A DNA stretch of 40,631 nt from an uncultured Planctomycetaceae bacterium (GTDB lineage: Bacteria > Planctomycetota > Planctomycetia > Planctomycetales > Planctomycetaceae). The DNA lies in the NCBI GenBank assembly GCA_937916515.1, contig CALFSX010000156.1, forward strand, positions 1-40,631. The letters are read 5' to 3'. Positions 15,272 to 23,560 of this stretch are shown here, one piece after another. Position 1 is the stretch's first letter. The number at the start of each line of letters is the position of its first letter. The notes under the pieces are model-generated. The model was not told the origin of the DNA and did not search any database. It saw only the letters and a program-made list of their open reading frames with translations. A program made the translations under genes and the position numbers.

Positions 15272-16831
15272 TCAGTCGTTTGCTGTCGATTTTACAGGAA
15301 TTGGCGGACTGACGCGTTCGAAATCTGCCACGGGCGAGTTATCGACGCAGACACGATTTCTGCCGTCCTGCTTGGCGCTGTAAAGAGCAGCGTCAGCTCT
15401 GGCGAACAGCGGCAGCCCGAATCCGTCATTGGTTGGGATACCAGTTGCGATTCCAATGCTGATGGTGACCGGAATGTGCTTACCTTCGAAGCTGATTTTT
15501 AACTCTGCAATTGCTTTTCGCAGTCGCTCTCCCATGACGTTCATGCCGTCAACCTGAATGTCCTCCATCAACACGGCAAATTCTTCGCCTCCATAACGTG
15601 CCAGAGTTTCATTGGCTCGAACGACTTGTGAAAGCGTGGATGCGACATCCTGTAAAATGTGATCACCCGCCTGGTGCCCATAGGTGTCGTTGACGCTTTT
15701 GAAGTGATCAATGTCGACTACGGCAATGCCCATTCGTCGCTGGCCACGCAGACATTGTTGCGTCAGTTCGTTCAGGCGTATGTCAAAAAAACCTCGATTT
15801 GCAATTCCGGTGAGAGCATCTGTGCTTGTCTGGCGGATCAGATCTTCAACTCGCTGCTTCAGGCGGCCGTTTTCTGCCAACAATTCATCAGGAAGGTCAT
15901 GGTCCTGCCCGCCGTTCATTCGTTCTGTAAATTCCGACAGCTGGTCCAGAGCATCCTGAAGCAGTTCTTCGGGGTCTGGCAGTGTTGTTGGATCGATATC
16001 AAACAAGGCGGAAGATCCGTCCAGTTTTTCTCGCACTTCTGATGTGACGTAGTCGAAGGTCAGCACAGACGTTTCCATTTTTGCAAGGCGGTCCTGAAAG
16101 ACCACAAGCGCAAGTCCACAATCGGCGTCGCAAAGGTAGCGGGCGAACGCGTCTGCCGCACTGGTGACTTCTGCCAGTCGGATGGTGTCTTCGTCCTCTG
16201 GCGTGAAGTTCAGTGACGGGATTGTGGCTGCAATTGCATCGATGCAGCGTTTCGGCAGTCCAGACTGTTCAAGCATTTCCAGGGTGATTTCGTCATGCGT
16301 CATCCCGTAAACTTCGCGTTCGATGCTGTCCAAAGATGCTTCTCCGGATTCCGCTCGTTCGACACAGTTTATATATTGTTCGGCTCCCTGCTTCAGTAGC
16401 CCCAGTTGACCAATTCCGGCCAGCAGGCTGAGTGTAAAACATTCGGCTGCAAAGCCCGGTCCGTAGGTCGAACCGATCACTTCGCCAGCCGTTGCCTGTA
16501 CGAATGTCCTTAGCCAATAGCGTTTAAACACCGCCGCGTGTTCTTCTGATTCAATGGATTCTGATGCAAGTGAAAAGCTAAGAATGATCGGAGTCACCTT
16601 GGCCTTGCCCATTAGCGCGATTGCCTGACGCAGGTTCGCGACTTCTCTGGGCAATCCGAATCGACTGGAATTAGCTGCCTTCAACAACTTGGTTGCGATG
16701 GCGGGGTCAGCCTGAACAAGGTCCGCGACTTTTTGAATCGGAGCATTCGGGTCAGAAAATATTCGCAGAACTTCAATTGCAATCGTTGGCAGGGAGGGGA
16801 GCCGTGTTAGTGAGGCTTTGGGTTTCCGCAT
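15272..16831 (-). CDS. HDOD-GGDEF protein (probable diguanylate cyclase)
   Basis: About 519 residues. I start at the ATG at 16831 (MRKPKASLTRLPSLPTIAIE), since HDOD domains typically begin with this LP.LP segment; the longer frame from 16942 adds a Cys/His-rich stretch with no family resemblance. Residues 8-210 are an HDOD domain (VADLVQADPAIATKLLKAAN ... AIALMGKAKV). A short helix (about 315-335) leads to GGDEF (about 337-495): DALTGIANRGFFD, VVDIDHFKSVNDTYGHQAGD and GGEEF at 414-418, an active-type signature. The inhibitory I-site, normally RxxD five residues before GGDEF, reads RANE (405-408), so product inhibition may be weak. No signal peptide or membrane segment: a soluble enzyme that should make c-di-GMP. 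The HDOD part probably receives the signal. Confidence 0.9.
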   Translation of the reverse strand: MRKPKASLTRLPSLPTIAIEVLRIFSDPNAPIQKVADLVQADPAIATKLLKAANSSRFGLPREVANLRQAIALMGKAKVTPIILSFSLASESIESEEHAAVFKRYWLRTFVQATAGEVIGSTYGPGFAAECFTLSLLAGIGQLGLLKQGAEQYINCVERAESGEASLDSIEREVYGMTHDEITLEMLEQSGLPKRCIDAIAATIPSLNFTPEDEDTIRLAEVTSAADAFARYLCDADCGLALVVFQDRLAKMETSVLTFDYVTSEVREKLDGSSALFDIDPTTLPDPEELLQDALDQLSEFTERMNGGQDHDLPDELLAENGRLKQRVEDLIRQTSTDALTGIANRGFFDIRLNELTQQCLRGQRRMGIAVVDIDHFKSVNDTYGHQAGDHILQDVASTLSQVVRANETLARYGGEEFAVLMEDIQVDGMNVMGERLRKAIAELKISFEGKHIPVTISIGIATGIPTNDGFGLPLFARADAALYSAKQDGRNRVCVDNSPVADFERVSPPIPVKSTAND

Positions 16832-17415
16832 GTTGTGGTCTCGTGATGTAATCTTTATGATTGAACTAATGCTGACAGTAGACGTCTGTCGCTGCAGATG
16901 TCGAAGCGGTTGGATGAACAAGCAGCAATGCCTGAGCCGCACGACTTATCGATGCGGGCAAGTCCCCACTTGCCTGGTAAATCTGTTTTTTTGTTTCAGT
17001 GTTGGACATCCCCATTGGTTAGTTGACCAGGTTGGCTGTGTTCTGGATGAACGTTGGGCGAGAGGGGGGAAGCAAAGCGAAATGGCGTTCGCAGGCCCGA
17101 GTTTCCCTTTCCGGATGTTTTGGGGCAGGTTCCCTTGCAATGCATTACTGCAACAGTGACGGTTGTAGCGAATAGTCTGACTCAGCCGTTCTGGTACCGG
17201 GCCTTGTTCGGGAAAGGCAGGCGAACGTAGCGGTCTGTTGCGCGGAGGAATCACAATTTCGGCTGAGTGTGGCAGTTCACGTATTGATCCGTCCTGCCAC
17301 CCATGTCACGATTAGAAATCGTGAAGTCTGTGTGGTCTGATTGCCACGCAAACTTCACGGTGGCATGGTCGCCACATGGATATTCCCAATGCCACGAAAG
17401 GCTTGCGGTTAGCCT
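16832..17415. other. 584-bp divergent region ahead of the GHKL cassette
   Basis: Between the HDOD-GGDEF gene (minus) and the three-gene cassette (plus). No convincing gene. It contains a 7-bp hairpin at 16957-16974 (GGCAAGT, CCCC, ACTTGCC) and the dense structured block at 17269-17395 listed separately. Confidence 0.55.
17269..17395 (+). promoter_or_regulatory. structured leader with alternative hairpins upstream of the GHKL cassette
   Basis: Three stem-loops can form in the 110 bases before the GHKL start. H1, 17306-17324: TCACGATT, AGA, AATCGTGA (perfect 8 bp). H2, 17321-17358: GTGAAGTCTGTGTGG pairs with CCACGCAAACTTCAC (13 Watson-Crick, one G-U, one mismatch; 8-nt loop). H3, about 17360-17375: GTGGC with GCCAC. 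H1 and H2 share bases 17321-17324, so they compete. TGCCAC or its complement occurs five times between 17269 and 17395. The layout resembles an attenuator or a cluster of operators; no known riboswitch is recognised. Confidence 0.5.
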
Positions 17416-19383
17416 GTGAAACCCGGATGGCACTTTAATCAGGTAAGTCCTCGATTTAAAAATCGAGAAGCAACGCAAGGTGAATTCTTCGCCTCAGACA
17501 CTGACTTGCGCGCATTCGTTCGTGAAGCGATTCAGAATTCCCTGGACGCCAGACGCCCTTCATCGTCGGGGCCGGTTGCTGTTCGGATTTTTTTGTCTGG
17601 CGAAACTCACGCATTGTCAGCTGAAACCGCCAAACCCTATTTTAAGGGCGGTTGGGCTCATTTTCAGGCCCCTAATAACGGGCTTCGCGATGTTGCCGCC
17701 AAAGATGAACCTGTGCGTTTTTTGGTTTTTGAAGACAGCGGCACAACGGGTTTGACGGGTGATGTCGATCAATATCATGAAGTATCTGGAGTTCGGAATC
17801 CGTTTTATTATTTTTTTCGAGCTGAAGGACAGTCAGGCAAGTCAGCAACAGATCGAGGACGTTGGGGGCTGGGGAAGTTTGTGTTTCCGCGTTGCAGTCG
17901 ATTGCGTTCTTTTTTTGCGGTGACCGTGCGGCATGACGACCGTCGCCGACTGCTGGTTGGGCAGTCCATCTTGCGGTCTCATCAGGTGAATGACAGAAGT
18001 TATACACCGGACGGTTGGTTTGGTCCGAAAGCCGCAAAGAAAACCTTACATCGGCCACTGGAAGACAACGCGTTTATCGATCAATTCGAACGCGACTTTT
18101 GTCTGGAACGCAAGAGCGAGCCGGGCTTGTCCGTTGTTGTTCCTTACTGCGATCCCGATTGGTCAGCCGATCAGGTTGCTCAGTATGTAACGGAAGACTA
18201 CTTTCATCCGATTCTCAACCACGAACTTGTCGTGACAGTAGAAGGTCCCGGCAGTGAATTCGTGATCAGTGCTGATTCCATCGCTGACGTTGTGAAAGCG
18301 TTTTCGCCCTTGCAGCAAGCTCAGACAAGGCCGTTGCTGGAACTGGCGACCTGGGGCCTGGATAAAAAGGCACATGGTTTGTATCTGCTGAATATGTGCG
18401 ATCGCATGGCAGCTCCCAAATGGTCTAAGAAGATCATTCCTGAAGATCTTGCGGACGAAATTCGAGAACAGTATTCCAGCTACAAGCGTGTGGGAGTTCG
18501 GGTGCCGGTGATGGTGCGTCAGAAGGATGGCGAGGACCAGGTTTCACACTTCGACGTGTTTCTGGAGAAGGCGGATGGTTCGCACCTGAAGCGTCCGTTG
18601 TTTATCAGAGAAGGAATTCTGATTTCCGACGTTCGCAGCAAACTGACTCGGGATTTGCGAGCAATCGTTTGCATTGATGACGCCCCGCTGGCTCGCTTTT
18701 TTGGGGACGCCGAAAATCCGGCTCATACTGACTGGAGCGAATCTTCATCTCACTTCAAAGGCAAGTACGTAAACGGAGTTGCGACGCTGCGTTTTGTGAA
18801 GAACTCAGTTGCCGAAATCTGCCAGACGCTGGCACAGGATCCGGGTGAAGAAGATCCTCGAGTGCTGTTGGATGTGTTTTCCATCGGAACAGATAACCAT
18901 CGACAGGGCTATCTGGTTGACTATGAAATGCTGAAGTCGGCTCAGGAAAGAGCTCGCACCCAAAGCCCTCGCGAACTAACGGGCACCGCGAAGCCGAAGC
19001 CGTTTCGAGTTCGCCGCCGAAAGGGAGGGTTCCGCATCCTGTTTGGCGATCGTAAATCGGAACGTCCAGAACTCATTGATGTGAAGGTGGCCTACGATCG
19101 CCGTAACGGAAGTCCGTTAAGGAAATATTCTGCAGAAGACTTTCATCTTGGCGAGACGCCGATTTCGATCGTTTGTGCAGCGGCAGAAACCGAAATTGTC
19201 GCCGGCAATCATATGTTGATTCGGGTTCTGGAGCCGGCATTCGATATTGCGGTTACCGGTTTCGACGCCAATCGCGATCTGTACCTTGATGTGAAAGTTC
19301 GCAGCTCTGATCCGGTTGTTGGTAAATCAACATCCGGTGCTTCAGGTCGCGAGGCTTCCTCGACTTCAAAGCGGAAAGGTTGA
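17416..19383 (+). CDS. GHKL-type ATPase, first gene of a three-gene cassette
   Basis: 655 residues. The GTG at 17416 is the earliest possible start (an in-frame TAG lies two codons upstream) and no ATG comes soon after. The N-terminal domain (about 20-245) has all GHKL ATPase boxes: N-box FVREAIQNSLDARR (E37, N41), G1 box FEDSGTTGL (D107, G109, G112), and the lid with GQSGKS...GRWGLGKFVF (about 138-157), then GLSVVVPY. This lid arrangement recalls MutL/Hsp90/MORC-like ATPases more than sensor kinases; there is no His-phosphorylation domain and no membrane segment. Residues 250-655 are unassigned; the end (about 520-640) looks beta-rich. GHKL ATPases of this sort occur in bacterial restriction-like and defence loci, which suggests but does not prove a defence role. 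The next gene starts 5 bp after the stop. Confidence 0.8.
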   Translation: MKPGWHFNQVSPRFKNREATQGEFFASDTDLRAFVREAIQNSLDARRPSSSGPVAVRIFLSGETHALSAETAKPYFKGGWAHFQAPNNGLRDVAAKDEPVRFLVFEDSGTTGLTGDVDQYHEVSGVRNPFYYFFRAEGQSGKSATDRGRWGLGKFVFPRCSRLRSFFAVTVRHDDRRRLLVGQSILRSHQVNDRSYTPDGWFGPKAAKKTLHRPLEDNAFIDQFERDFCLERKSEPGLSVVVPYCDPDWSADQVAQYVTEDYFHPILNHELVVTVEGPGSEFVISADSIADVVKAFSPLQQAQTRPLLELATWGLDKKAHGLYLLNMCDRMAAPKWSKKIIPEDLADEIREQYSSYKRVGVRVPVMVRQKDGEDQVSHFDVFLEKADGSHLKRPLFIREGILISDVRSKLTRDLRAIVCIDDAPLARFFGDAENPAHTDWSESSSHFKGKYVNGVATLRFVKNSVAEICQTLAQDPGEEDPRVLLDVFSIGTDNHRQGYLVDYEMLKSAQERARTQSPRELTGTAKPKPFRVRRRKGGFRILFGDRKSERPELIDVKVAYDRRNGSPLRKYSAEDFHLGETPISIVCAAAETEIVAGNHMLIRVLEPAFDIAVTGFDANRDLYLDVKVRSSDPVVGKSTSGASGREASSTSKRKG

Positions 19384-19388
19384 TAGTC

Positions 19389-20150
19389 ATGCCGCGACTC
19401 AACTTTACCGGACGCCGACGGATTGCTCAGGATCACGTGAAGATCAGCGTGTCAGCTGCGGACGGGCAAAACTGTTTTTCTGCTCGTTTGAATCTGGAGA
19501 CCTACGGTTTTCCAGAGACCGCTGCAGTGATTGTGGAAGCCTATCGTCAGCTGGAATTGTCTCGCTTTGAATTCGGTACAGTCACGCGTCCCATTCCTCC
19601 GCCGAACTGTCGCCTGGGAGAATTCGGTGCGCTGGAAGGTGTAAAGTTTCGGGTGAAGGTTGTTTCCAACGACGCTCCCAAAGGCCGCTTATTGGGAGTT
19701 GCTGATCGGATAGTGGCTTCGGATCAGGCGATTGATCGTATTCGACGAATTCCGTTGATCAACGTGAAGGGGCATGATCTCGGTCGCGAAGTCTGGAAGA
19801 TCGACTTTGCCGACGAACCAATTCTGCTGATCAATTATCGCCTCGCAGATAAGCACGCGTTGGCCAGGTCGGGAGTGTTTCAATCGTTGGTGCTGCCGGA
19901 AGTGTTGCGATCTATTTTGACTCGCATTTTGCTGGTCGATCAGTATCGATACTTTGAGGACGAAAACGACTGGGCCGCGCGGTGGCTGCGATTTGCGTCG
20001 TCGTTTCCTGGTGTTGGCGGGGTTCCGGAAGACGAAGATGCCGAACTGGATGCGGAGTGGATTGATTCTGCTGTTTCCGCATTTTGTCAATGGCGCGGAA
20101 CGGATCGACTGTTTAAGGAGTTCTGGGGTGATTCGGAACAGGGAGCTTAG
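19389..20150 (+). CDS. unrecognised protein, second gene of the GHKL cassette
   Basis: 253 residues, no family recognised. I choose the ATG at 19389: AAAGG lies 9 nt upstream, inside the end of the GHKL gene. A TTG at 19380 would overlap that gene by four bases but has no RBS. The N-terminal half looks beta-rich (KISVSAADGQNCFSARLNLE, FRVKVVSNDAPKGRLLGVAD), the C-terminal half helical with many aromatic and acidic residues (DQYRYFEDENDWAARWLRFA, CQWRGTDRLFKEFW). No signal peptide, membrane segment or catalytic motif is visible. Gaps of 5 bp before and 3 bp after show translational coupling with both neighbours, so it probably forms a complex or pathway with them; a bridging or adaptor subunit is only a guess. 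Confidence 0.75.
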   Translation: MPRLNFTGRRRIAQDHVKISVSAADGQNCFSARLNLETYGFPETAAVIVEAYRQLELSRFEFGTVTRPIPPPNCRLGEFGALEGVKFRVKVVSNDAPKGRLLGVADRIVASDQAIDRIRRIPLINVKGHDLGREVWKIDFADEPILLINYRLADKHALARSGVFQSLVLPEVLRSILTRILLVDQYRYFEDENDWAARWLRFASSFPGVGGVPEDEDAELDAEWIDSAVSAFCQWRGTDRLFKEFWGDSEQGA

Positions 20151-20153
20151 TTG

Positions 20154-20900
20154 ATGCAGGCTCGCAGACTAACCAAGGCCGGCGTAGAACGTTTTGAGGA
20201 TTTTCTGGAACGCCTGAAGGCCAACCCGAACTCAAAACTGCCAACGCACGCACTGACGGATGATCGGTTGTCGGAACCTGTTGAAATTCACATTAACGTC
20301 GAACCAATGCCATTCGCAACTCGAATGGAAGTTGCCAAACATGTGTTCGCGTTGCTGCGGCGTGACCCCGAAACGCTGCGAATCGACAAAGGGTTCTGGT
20401 GCTGGCTGAGCTTATTCTGGTTCAATAACCTGTGTCCTCAGACTTCCGGCAGTCGTTCGCCTGGCGATCGCTATCGCTGGATTGCGGAACTCGACAACAC
20501 GCGCCGAGCATACCGCCATTTGCTGGCAGGGCCTTATCAGATTTATCGAGCTCATCGCGATGATCCCGAACGAGCTCGCGCGTTGTTGTGTGGCCCCGTT
20601 CATCAGCAGGGCGAATTGCTGGCTCAAATCGCTTCGCGTCCATCACTGGTTACCAGCAAAGCGGTTGTGGCCGTTGCCACTCTGTTATATTACAACCGCG
20701 AAACCGATCGCCTGTGTCGAGGATGTGGCGGCAAGGGGCCTGGCAGCGCAAGACGCTTTGCAGACATTCTTAGCCAGTTGGATTTAACATGGGATCTGCA
20801 TTCGCTTACAGTGAAGCAGTTGCTGGAACTTTTGCCGGACGAGTTCGATTCATTTCGAAGCCGTTCGGTTAAACGGCAGCAGCTTCTGTTTGCTGAATGA
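20154..20900 (+). CDS. DUF6339-like protein, third gene of the GHKL cassette
   Basis: 248 residues starting at ATG 20154 with GGGAG eight bases upstream in the end of the previous gene. The pattern of the whole chain (opening [18 protein letters not shown], then [55 protein letters not shown]) matches my memory of DUF6339, a bacterial family of unknown function that I associate with GHKL-ATPase, Z1-helicase and PD-(D/E)XK nuclease gene neighbourhoods; this is recall, not a search. A CRGCGGKG segment (about 182-189) holds the only close Cys pair. Soluble, mostly helical. None of the usual larger partners (methylase, helicase, nuclease) is present here, so the cassette may be a minimal or partial version. 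Confidence 0.7.
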   Translation: MQARRLTKAGVERFEDFLERLKANPNSKLPTHALTDDRLSEPVEIHINVEPMPFATRMEVAKHVFALLRRDPETLRIDKGFWCWLSLFWFNNLCPQTSGSRSPGDRYRWIAELDNTRRAYRHLLAGPYQIYRAHRDDPERARALLCGPVHQQGELLAQIASRPSLVTSKAVVAVATLLYYNRETDRLCRGCGGKGPGSARRFADILSQLDLTWDLHSLTVKQLLELLPDEFDSFRSRSVKRQQLLFAE

Positions 20901-20922
20901 CGCTGAAACCCTGGTTGCAATT

Positions 20923-21357
20923 ATGCCCGCACTCACGCCCTTTCATATTGCGTTTCCTGTACACGACATTGACAAGGCCAGACGTTTCTACGGCGATGTG
21001 CTGGGACTGCCGGAAGGTCGCAGCGACACCACCTGGATCGATTACGATCTGTTTGGGCATCAGATTGTTGCTCACCTTAAGCCGGGCATGCAGGCGGCGG
21101 ACGAAAGGAATCATTCCAACCCGGTTGATGGTCATGATGTTCCCGTTCCGCACTTTGGCGTTGTGCTGGAAATGGCCGACTGGAAACTGCTGGCAGAACG
21201 GCTAAAACAACAAAACATTCAATTTGTCATCGAACCGTATATTCGCTTTCAAGGACAGGTTGGCGAACAGGCGACGATGTTCTTTCTGGACCCTTCCGGT
21301 AACGCCTTGGAATTTAAAGGGTTCAACGACATGGGACAGCTGTTTGCCAAGGCTTGA
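20923..21357 (+). CDS. VOC (glyoxalase/dioxygenase-superfamily) protein
   Basis: 144 residues with the paired beta-alpha-beta-beta-beta layout of the vicinal oxygen chelate fold: [28 protein letters not shown] in the first half (H at residue 7 a likely metal ligand), [20 protein letters not shown] in the second, closing with [15 protein letters not shown] (Glu as a likely ligand). The family includes glyoxalases, dioxygenases and resistance proteins; substrate cannot be told. I start at ATG 20923; a TTG at 20890 would overlap the previous gene. The gap to the DUF6339-like gene is only 22 bp, so it may be cotranscribed with the GHKL cassette, though similar VOC genes are common as independent housekeeping genes. 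Confidence 0.8.
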   Translation: MPALTPFHIAFPVHDIDKARRFYGDVLGLPEGRSDTTWIDYDLFGHQIVAHLKPGMQAADERNHSNPVDGHDVPVPHFGVVLEMADWKLLAERLKQQNIQFVIEPYIRFQGQVGEQATMFFLDPSGNALEFKGFNDMGQLFAKA

Positions 21358-21521
21358 GTTGCTGGCGATGACTGGTGTTCGCCCTGTCTTTCACGAAACG
21401 TGGCTAAGCCAAGTTGATTCGATCGCTGAATTGCTTCTGTCTGGATACAATTAGCGGACTTTGTTTTTTGTTGCGTTGATAATTCGCAATTCGTACTTTT
21501 CCCGAGCATAAATAAAGATTC

Positions 21522-21758
21522 ATGTCATTCGACTACGCCAAAGTGAAACAGATTCTTGTCTGTCCCGGCACAAAAGCCGCGTTGGTTTTTGAGGACAGTG
21601 CGTTGGTGTCCGTAGATCCTAAGACGCGACTTAGCTATCCGATTGTTGATGATATTCCGAGGTTGCTGGTTGACGAAGCCAGCGAAATGACCGTTGAAGA
21701 CTGGGCCGCCATCATGGTTAGACACGGTCGTTCTGCAAGCAGCGGCGAGTTAGCTTAA
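21522..21758 (+). CDS. Trm112/UPF0434-family small protein
   Basis: 78 residues matching the Trm112-like (YcaR, UPF0434) fold: KQILVCPGTKAALVFED near the N terminus and LSYPIVDDIPRLLVDEASEMT near the C terminus, the two most conserved stretches. In zinc-binding members there are two CXXC-like pairs; here only one Cys (in CPGTK) remains, so zinc is probably not bound, as in many bacterial relatives with a CPVTK version. Trm112 activates methyltransferases in eukaryotes and archaea; the bacterial role is unclear. The next gene, 104 bp downstream on the same strand, happens to be a methyltransferase, but that one appears exported, so a functional link is doubtful. Confidence 0.8.
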   Translation: MSFDYAKVKQILVCPGTKAALVFEDSALVSVDPKTRLSYPIVDDIPRLLVDEASEMTVEDWAAIMVRHGRSASSGELA

Positions 21759-21862
21759 GCTATTGGTGTTGTGAAACCTGTGCAGGTCAGACTGCACCGG
21801 AGCGTTTTTATATGCGGCAGCTCGAATAGGCTGCGGGCCTTGCGTGTACGGGAGCTATTTCA

Positions 21863-22630
21863 ATGACAGGAATCACGATGACACGAATTGCTTTCGTTTT
21901 GCTGCTGCTGACGCCAACTCTGAAGGCTCAGGAAGAGATCGCTGAAACGCCAGCGGCTTCCACTGCCACTGAACGCTATGTCTGGAATGCGGAGCACGAT
22001 CCCAACGGCATCGGCAAGTTTTATAAGGGCCGCGAGATCGCTCATGTGATGGGCTTTGCCGGAGCTGTCTGGTTGGAGCGGGATACCAGGGAAGAAGAAG
22101 AACGCCTGACTTTGCTGGTGAAGTCTTTGAAGCTGAAGCCCGGCGACGTGGTGGCGGATATTGGCGCTGGCAGCGGTGTAATTAGTGCGATTATGGCAGA
22201 ACAGGTGTTGCCAACGGGCTTCGTTATTGGAGTTGATGTGCAGGACGAGATGCTGCTTCGTCTGCAGGAAAATGCCAGACGAAAAGGTGTGACCAATATT
22301 GTGCCAATCAAGGGAACTCAGCAATCGTCATCGCTTGCGCCGAGTTCCGTTGACCTGGCGATTATGGTGGACGTGTACCATGAGTTTGAGTTTCCTTACG
22401 AAATGATGGCAGATATCAGCAAGGCGATGAAGCCGGGTGGGCGAGTTGTGCTGGTGGAATATCGGATGGAAGATCCAACGGTGCCGATCAAACTGGTTCA
22501 CAAAATGTCTCAACGGCAGGCTCGCAAAGAAGTGGAGCAGCCTGAGTTCAATATGAAGTGGACCGAAACAATCGACGTCTTGCCACGACAGCATATTATT
22601 GTGTTTACGAAACAGTCGCAGGAAGAGTAG
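21863..22630 (+). CDS. class I SAM-dependent methyltransferase with apparent signal peptide
   Basis: 255 residues. The fold is a class I methyltransferase: motif I VVADIGAGSGVISAIMAEQ (about 95-113), acidic motif II VIGVDVQDEMLLRL, then VDLAIMVDVYHEFEFP and KPGGRVVLVEYR. It is preceded by MTRIAFVLLLLTPTLKAQEE, which looks like a signal peptide (short charged start, Leu core, KAQ cleavage site), and a linker with WNAEHDPNGIGKFYKGREI, a motif I have seen in other such proteins. SAM is not expected outside the cytoplasm, so either the leader is a membrane anchor or it is a pseudo-signal. Substrate unknown. Start at 21863 has GGGAG eight bases upstream; ATG 21878 is a possible alternative. Confidence 0.85.
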   Translation: MTGITMTRIAFVLLLLTPTLKAQEEIAETPAASTATERYVWNAEHDPNGIGKFYKGREIAHVMGFAGAVWLERDTREEEERLTLLVKSLKLKPGDVVADIGAGSGVISAIMAEQVLPTGFVIGVDVQDEMLLRLQENARRKGVTNIVPIKGTQQSSSLAPSSVDLAIMVDVYHEFEFPYEMMADISKAMKPGGRVVLVEYRMEDPTVPIKLVHKMSQRQARKEVEQPEFNMKWTETIDVLPRQHIIVFTKQSQEE

Positions 22631-22687
22631 TGCTGATAGCTTGCATTCTGCTGCTTAGAGTTCTCATCGTGTTGCCTGGACAGTGTT

Positions 22688-23560
22688 ATGACAGCCTGTG
22701 AGCGAATCAGTACGTTGCCAGATCTTCCGTTGCGACCAGCGGATGCTCACAAAGGAACGTTTGGCAGTGTGTTGCTGATTGCTGGCAGTGCAGGTATGTC
22801 TGGAGCCGCGATTTTGGCGGGACAGGCAGCGTTGCATGGGGGTGCCGGGCTGGTCACCGTTGCGGTACCATCCACGATTGCCAGCATTGTTGCCATGGGG
22901 CATCCGTCTTATATGACGATTTCTCTGAGCGTGGATGAATCTGGATGTCTGACGGCCGGAGGTATTCCAGAGATTGAAGGCACAATGCAACGCAAGACTG
23001 CGGTTGCAATTGGTCCGGGGCTGGGGCAATCGGTTGATGTTCGCGTTATTGTTGAACGTGTGAATCAAACCTGTCAGCAACCTTTAGTGCTGGACGCGGA
23101 TGCTCTGAACGCGTTTGCTGGGATTGCCGACCACCTGTCAAATCGCCCTGGCAATGCGTCGAGAATCATCACGCCTCATCCTGGCGAATTTTCCAGGCTG
23201 ACCGGTCTGGGGACTCAGCAGATTCAAGCCGATCGCGAATCCATTGCGATTCAGTTTGCTAAGCAACACAACGTCGTCGTACTGTTGAAAGGAGCGAACA
23301 CTGTCATTACCGATGGTTGCCAGATTGCCATTAATACCACGGGCAACAGCGGCATGGCAACGGGCGGTTCTGGAGACGTTTTGACCGGCCTGATCGTGTC
23401 TTTGTTGGCTCAGGGGATGAACGCATTTGATGCGGCGCAGCTTGGAGCTCACGTGCATGGTCTGGCTGGTGACAACGCGGCAGAAGTTCATTCACAGCGG
23501 TTTATGACTTCTGTGGAATTGGTGCAGCACCTTGATTCTGCGTGGAAGCTGCTTGAATAG
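22688..23560 (+). CDS. nnrD: ADP-dependent NAD(P)H-hydrate dehydratase
   Basis: 290 residues of the YjeF C-terminal (carbohydrate kinase-like) domain, which repairs damaged NAD(P)H by dehydrating NAD(P)HX using ADP or ATP. Marks: DAHKGTFGSVLLIAGSAGMSGAAIL at the N terminus, AVAIGPGLGQS, PLVLDADALNAF, ITPHPGEFSRLTG, VVLLKGANTVITDG, and the anion-hole motif NSGMATGGSGDVLTG. The epimerase (YjeF_N) half that is fused in E. coli is missing, so the epimerase should be encoded elsewhere. It starts 57 bp after the methyltransferase gene. Confidence 0.92.
   Translation: MTACERISTLPDLPLRPADAHKGTFGSVLLIAGSAGMSGAAILAGQAALHGGAGLVTVAVPSTIASIVAMGHPSYMTISLSVDESGCLTAGGIPEIEGTMQRKTAVAIGPGLGQSVDVRVIVERVNQTCQQPLVLDADALNAFAGIADHLSNRPGNASRIITPHPGEFSRLTGLGTQQIQADRESIAIQFAKQHNVVVLLKGANTVITDGCQIAINTTGNSGMATGGSGDVLTGLIVSLLAQGMNAFDAAQLGAHVHGLAGDNAAEVHSQRFMTSVELVQHLDSAWKLLE

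Noticed and set aside
16957-16974. 7-bp hairpin GGCAAGT-CCCC-ACTTGCC followed by a T-rich stretch, considered as a terminator
   Set aside because: The T-run starts about 12 nt after the stem and no + strand gene ends upstream of it.
17416-19383. Sensor histidine kinase reading of the GHKL protein
   Set aside because: There is no dimerisation/phosphoacceptor domain, no membrane segment and no response regulator gene; the lid motif suits MutL/Hsp90-like ATPases better.
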